NCBI GenBank assembly: GCA_018261655.1
Contig: JAGTSG010000014.1
Coordinates: 1-64,000 of the forward strand
Length of the DNA: 64,000 nt
Reading direction: 5' to 3'
Origin: Pseudomonadota bacterium
Lineage (GTDB): Bacteria; Pseudomonadota; Gammaproteobacteria; Steroidobacterales; Steroidobacteraceae
The notes under the pieces: generated by a model
Database searches by the model: none
What the model was told of the DNA's origin: nothing
The model's input: only the letters and a program-made list of their open reading frames with translations
Program-made: the position numbers and the translations under genes
Shown here: piece by piece, positions 59,388-64,000 of the stretch
Position numbering within the stretch: position 1 is the first letter of the stretch
Layout: each line of letters opens with the position of its first letter

Positions 59388-60434
59388 ATGGCGGACCTTT
59401 TCGACAATCCGATGGGAACGGACGGCTTCGAGTTCGTCGAGTACACGGCGCCGGATCCGCAGCAGCTGCGGACGCTGTTCGAGCGCTTCGGATTCCCGGT
59501 CGTGGCGCGCCACCGCCGCAAGAACGTCACCCTGCACCGGCAGGGAGACATCAACTTCATCATCAACGCCGAGCCGGGCGGGTTCGGACAGCAGTTCGCG
59601 GTCCAGCACGGACCCAGCGCCTGCGCGATGGCCTTCCGTGTCCGGGATGCCGCCTTCGCCTGGCGGCGCGCGCTGGAACTCGGCGCGGAGCCGGGCCCTG
59701 ACACGGCCGGGCCGATGGAGCTCAACATTCCCAGCATCCGTGGCATCGGCGGCAGCCTGATCTACCTCGTGGACCGCTACGGCGGCTCCACCATCTACGA
59801 CGTCGACTTCGTGCCCGTGACTCCGCCGGCGACGGTCCAGGCCGCCGGCCTCACGGAGATCGACCACCTGACCCACAACGTGCAGCGCGGCAACATGGAC
59901 AAGTGGGCCGGCTTCTACGAGCGCCTGTTCAACTTCCGCGAGATCCGCTACTTCGACATCGAGGGGAAGAAGACCGGGCTGTTCAGCCGGGCGATGACCA
60001 GCCCCTGCGGCAGGATCCGCATTCCGATCAACGAGTCGCAGGACGACAAGAGCCAGATCGAGGAGTACCTCAGGGAATACCGGGGCGAGGGCATCCAGCA
60101 CATCGCACTGGCCACGGAAGACATCTACGCGACGGTCGACGCGCTGCGGGCCAACGGCGTCGCCTTCCAGGACTCGCCGGACACCTATTACGAGGGCGTC
60201 GGCGCCCGCGTCACCGGCCACAGCGAGTCGATCGCGGAACTGCAGAAGCGGCGCATCCTGATCGACGGCTCGGACAAGGACGGCATCCTGCTGCAGATCT
60301 TCACCCAGAACGTGATCGGTCCGATCTTCTTCGAGGTCATCCAGCGCAAGGGCAACCAGGGCTTCGGCGAGGGCAACTTCCGCGCGCTGTTCGAGTCGAT
60401 CGAGCTCGACCAGGAGCGGCGGGGCGTCATCTAG
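59388..60434 (+). CDS. hppD: 4-hydroxyphenylpyruvate dioxygenase
   Basis: FEFVEYTAPDPQQLRTLFERFGF, EIDHLTHNVQRGNMDKWAGFYERLFNFREIRYFDI, GVQHIALATEDI-like, NVIGPIFFEVIQRKGNQGFGEGNFRALFESIE. Confidence 0.96.
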   Translation: MADLFDNPMGTDGFEFVEYTAPDPQQLRTLFERFGFPVVARHRRKNVTLHRQGDINFIINAEPGGFGQQFAVQHGPSACAMAFRVRDAAFAWRRALELGAEPGPDTAGPMELNIPSIRGIGGSLIYLVDRYGGSTIYDVDFVPVTPPATVQAAGLTEIDHLTHNVQRGNMDKWAGFYERLFNFREIRYFDIEGKKTGLFSRAMTSPCGRIRIPINESQDDKSQIEEYLREYRGEGIQHIALATEDIYATVDALRANGVAFQDSPDTYYEGVGARVTGHSESIAELQKRRILIDGSDKDGILLQIFTQNVIGPIFFEVIQRKGNQGFGEGNFRALFESIELDQERRGVI

Positions 60435-61543
60435 GGGCCGGCGGATCGCGGATCGCGAGTCGAGTGGCGACCGGGTGGCCGGTCCCCGAAGTCAGCCTGT
60501 TGTGCTTGCGGAGCGCAGCGGAGCCGAGCGAACGCAGCGGGACCGGCCGCCCGGGTCGCGCCCGACAGCGCCAGTTTCACGCCGCGGTCGTAGAACTCGT
60601 CGACCAGGGAAATGAACCGCCGCGCCTCGTCGTCCCGTGACGGGCCGAAGCAGGGCACGCCCGAGATCACCACCGTGTGGTGCGTGCGCGCGATCTCGAT
60701 GTAGTCGGCCTGCGACCTCGGTCCCGCGCAGAGCGCCTCGAAGTCGAACCAGATGACATCGCCGGTCCTGCGCCTGACCGGGATGGCCCGTCCCTCGACC
60801 TCGATCGAGCCACCGGCCTCGCCCGGCCCCCCGGCGATGGACTCGAAGCGACGCGCGAGCAGCCGGTCGGCATCGCCGGCGTGGCTGCTGACAAACAGCG
60901 GCGCCCGCTCGAGTTCCCGCAACCGGTAGTCCGTGCCGCCGTCGACCTCCACCACGTCGGTGTGCCGCTCGATGAGCTCGATGGCCGGGACGAACCGCTG
61001 GCGCTGCAGCCCGTCCCGGTAGAGGTCCCGCGGCGGCGCGTTCGACGTGACCGCGAGCGTGACGCCGCGCGCGATGAGGCCCTCGAACAGGCCGGCAAGG
61101 ATCATGGCGTCGGCGATGTCGCTGACGAACAGCTCGTCGAGGCACAGCAGCCGGCAGGTGGAGGCGATTCCGGCGGCGACCTCGCCGAGCGGATCGGGCA
61201 GGTCACGATGCCGCCGCAGGCCGGCGTGGACTTCCTGCATGAAGCGGTGAAAGTGGGTGCGGCGGGCCGGCACGCCGGCATGCGCGTGGAAGAGGTCCAT
61301 GAGGAAGGTCTTGCCGCGACCGACGCCGCCCCACAGGTAGATCCCGGGGACCGCCTCGCGCGCTGGCGCGCGGCCGAGGCGCACCTCCAGCCGGTGCACC
61401 AGGCTCCGCTCGTGCCGTTCGCCGCGTTGCAGCGCGAGGCGCAGCGACTCGAGCCGCGCGACCGCACGGCGCTGCGCCTCATCCGGCCCGTAGCCGTGGC
61501 GCGCGAGCTCCGCGGCGTAGGCCGCTGCCAGTGTGTCCGGCAT
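60431..61543 (-). CDS. zapE: Cell division protein ZapE / AFG1-like ATPase with repeat-derived C-terminus
   Basis: GIYLWGGVGRGKTFLMDLFHAHAGVPARRTHFHRFMQEVH, LCLDELFVSDIADAMILAGLF; C-terminus after YDRGVKLALSG is encoded by the palindromic repeat. Confidence 0.92.
   Translation of the reverse strand: MPDTLAAAYAAELARHGYGPDEAQRRAVARLESLRLALQRGERHERSLVHRLEVRLGRAPAREAVPGIYLWGGVGRGKTFLMDLFHAHAGVPARRTHFHRFMQEVHAGLRRHRDLPDPLGEVAAGIASTCRLLCLDELFVSDIADAMILAGLFEGLIARGVTLAVTSNAPPRDLYRDGLQRQRFVPAIELIERHTDVVEVDGGTDYRLRELERAPLFVSSHAGDADRLLARRFESIAGGPGEAGGSIEVEGRAIPVRRRTGDVIWFDFEALCAGPRSQADYIEIARTHHTVVISGVPCFGPSRDDEARRFISLVDEFYDRGVKLALSGATRAAGPAAFARLRCAPQAQQADFGDRPPGRHSTRDPRSAGP
60468..60558. repeat. Palindromic repeat, second copy of the 15.8-16.1 kb family
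   Basis: GGCCGGTCCC (60477-60486)/GGGACCGGCC (60539-60548), arms extend to 60468-60558; interior gtgcttgcggagcgcagcggagccgagcg is the reverse complement of 15864-15909. Confidence 0.85.
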
Positions 61544-61561
61544 CGCCGCGCGTCGTCCCGC

Positions 61562-63511
<1,950 letters not shown>

Positions 63512-63552
63512 CGTCCTCCCCCCGCGTGCCGGACAGGCCCCGTCGGCACCTG

Positions 63553-64000
63553 CTACCGCGCGGGTGTCAACGGGTCCCCGGCATTTTCGCGCACCAGGGC
63601 GGCGGCGACCAGTTCAGCGACGTCCAGCGTGCGGACCGCCTCGTCCTGCCCCAGCGCCTTCAGCCCGTCGCCCAGCATCACGGCGCAGTAGGGGCAGGCG
63701 GTCGCGATGACCGTCGGCGACATGGCGACGGCCTGCCCGGCGCGCAGGACGTTGATGCGCGTGCCGATCGTCTCCTCCATCCACATGCGTCCGCCGCCGG
63801 CGCCACAGCACATGGCCTTCTCGCGGTTGAGCGGGAATTCCACCGGCGCCTGGCTCGTGACGGCCTCGATGGCCCGGCGCGGCGCGCCGAACTCGCCGTT
63901 GTGCCGGCCTAGGTAACAGGGGTCGTGCAGGATGACGCGCTCCGGCCGCGGTGCGACCCGGATGCGTCCCTCGTGCAGCAGCTGGTCGATCAGCTGGGTA
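63553..64000 (-). CDS. (Fe-S)-binding CCG-domain protein (heterodisulfide-reductase-like), 5'-truncated by the window end
   Basis: Open frame from 63999: TQLIDQLLHEGRIRVAPRPERVILHDPCYLGRHNGEFGAPRRAIEAV...AMCCGAGGGRMWMEETIGTRINVLRAGQA. Confidence 0.9.
   Translation of the reverse strand, partial: TQLIDQLLHEGRIRVAPRPERVILHDPCYLGRHNGEFGAPRRAIEAVTSQAPVEFPLNREKAMCCGAGGGRMWMEETIGTRINVLRAGQAVAMSPTVIATACPYCAVMLGDGLKALGQDEAVRTLDVAELVAAALVRENAGDPLTPAR

Overview
High-GC (roughly 70%), gammaproteobacterium-like chromosomal window with dense, mostly housekeeping or energy-metabolism gene content. I see no tRNA/rRNA, CRISPR, prophage or transposase genes. Blocks, left to right: (1) photolyase / CHI-like / desaturase / FAD amine-oxidase-like / DUF1365 / CFA synthase lipid-and-light-damage operon; (2) htpX, wHTH regulator, GT39; (3) DUF2892 - RND adaptor - RND pump - SQR-like flavoprotein operon; (4) a ~400 bp intergenic patch of nested inverted palindromic repeats; (5) trxC, cbpA-cbpM, CHAD, VIT/CCC1; (6) stand-alone receiver, FixJ-like regulator and 3-PAS FixL-like kinase; (7) short class II NrdJ, DksA-like protein; (8) complete cbb3 oxidase locus (ccoNOQP-orf-ccoG-H-I-S-SafE) in which ccoP looks disrupted by a small deletion removing the first heme site; (9) acyl-CoA dehydrogenase, proBA, moaACDE; (10) Rieske, kup, PLP enzyme; (11) TPP-riboswitch-controlled thiamine uptake operon (TonB receptor - MTH1187/YkoF - PnuT - kinase); (12) GT39, ferredoxin, enoyl-CoA hydratase, gpmA, GT2, NAD-GDH (GDH180), MarR/hppD, zapE, acetoacetyl-CoA synthetase and a truncated CCG-domain protein. 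The most unusual signals are a dispersed palindromic repeat family (GGCCGGTCCC...GGGACCGGCC), one copy of which supplies the C-terminus of ZapE in place of its conserved tail; the ccoP lesion; a RAYT/REP-like palindrome placed directly before a TPP riboswitch; and the FixL-like heme-PAS candidate next to a cbb3 locus. All assignments come from reading the sequence and family knowledge; no searches were run.
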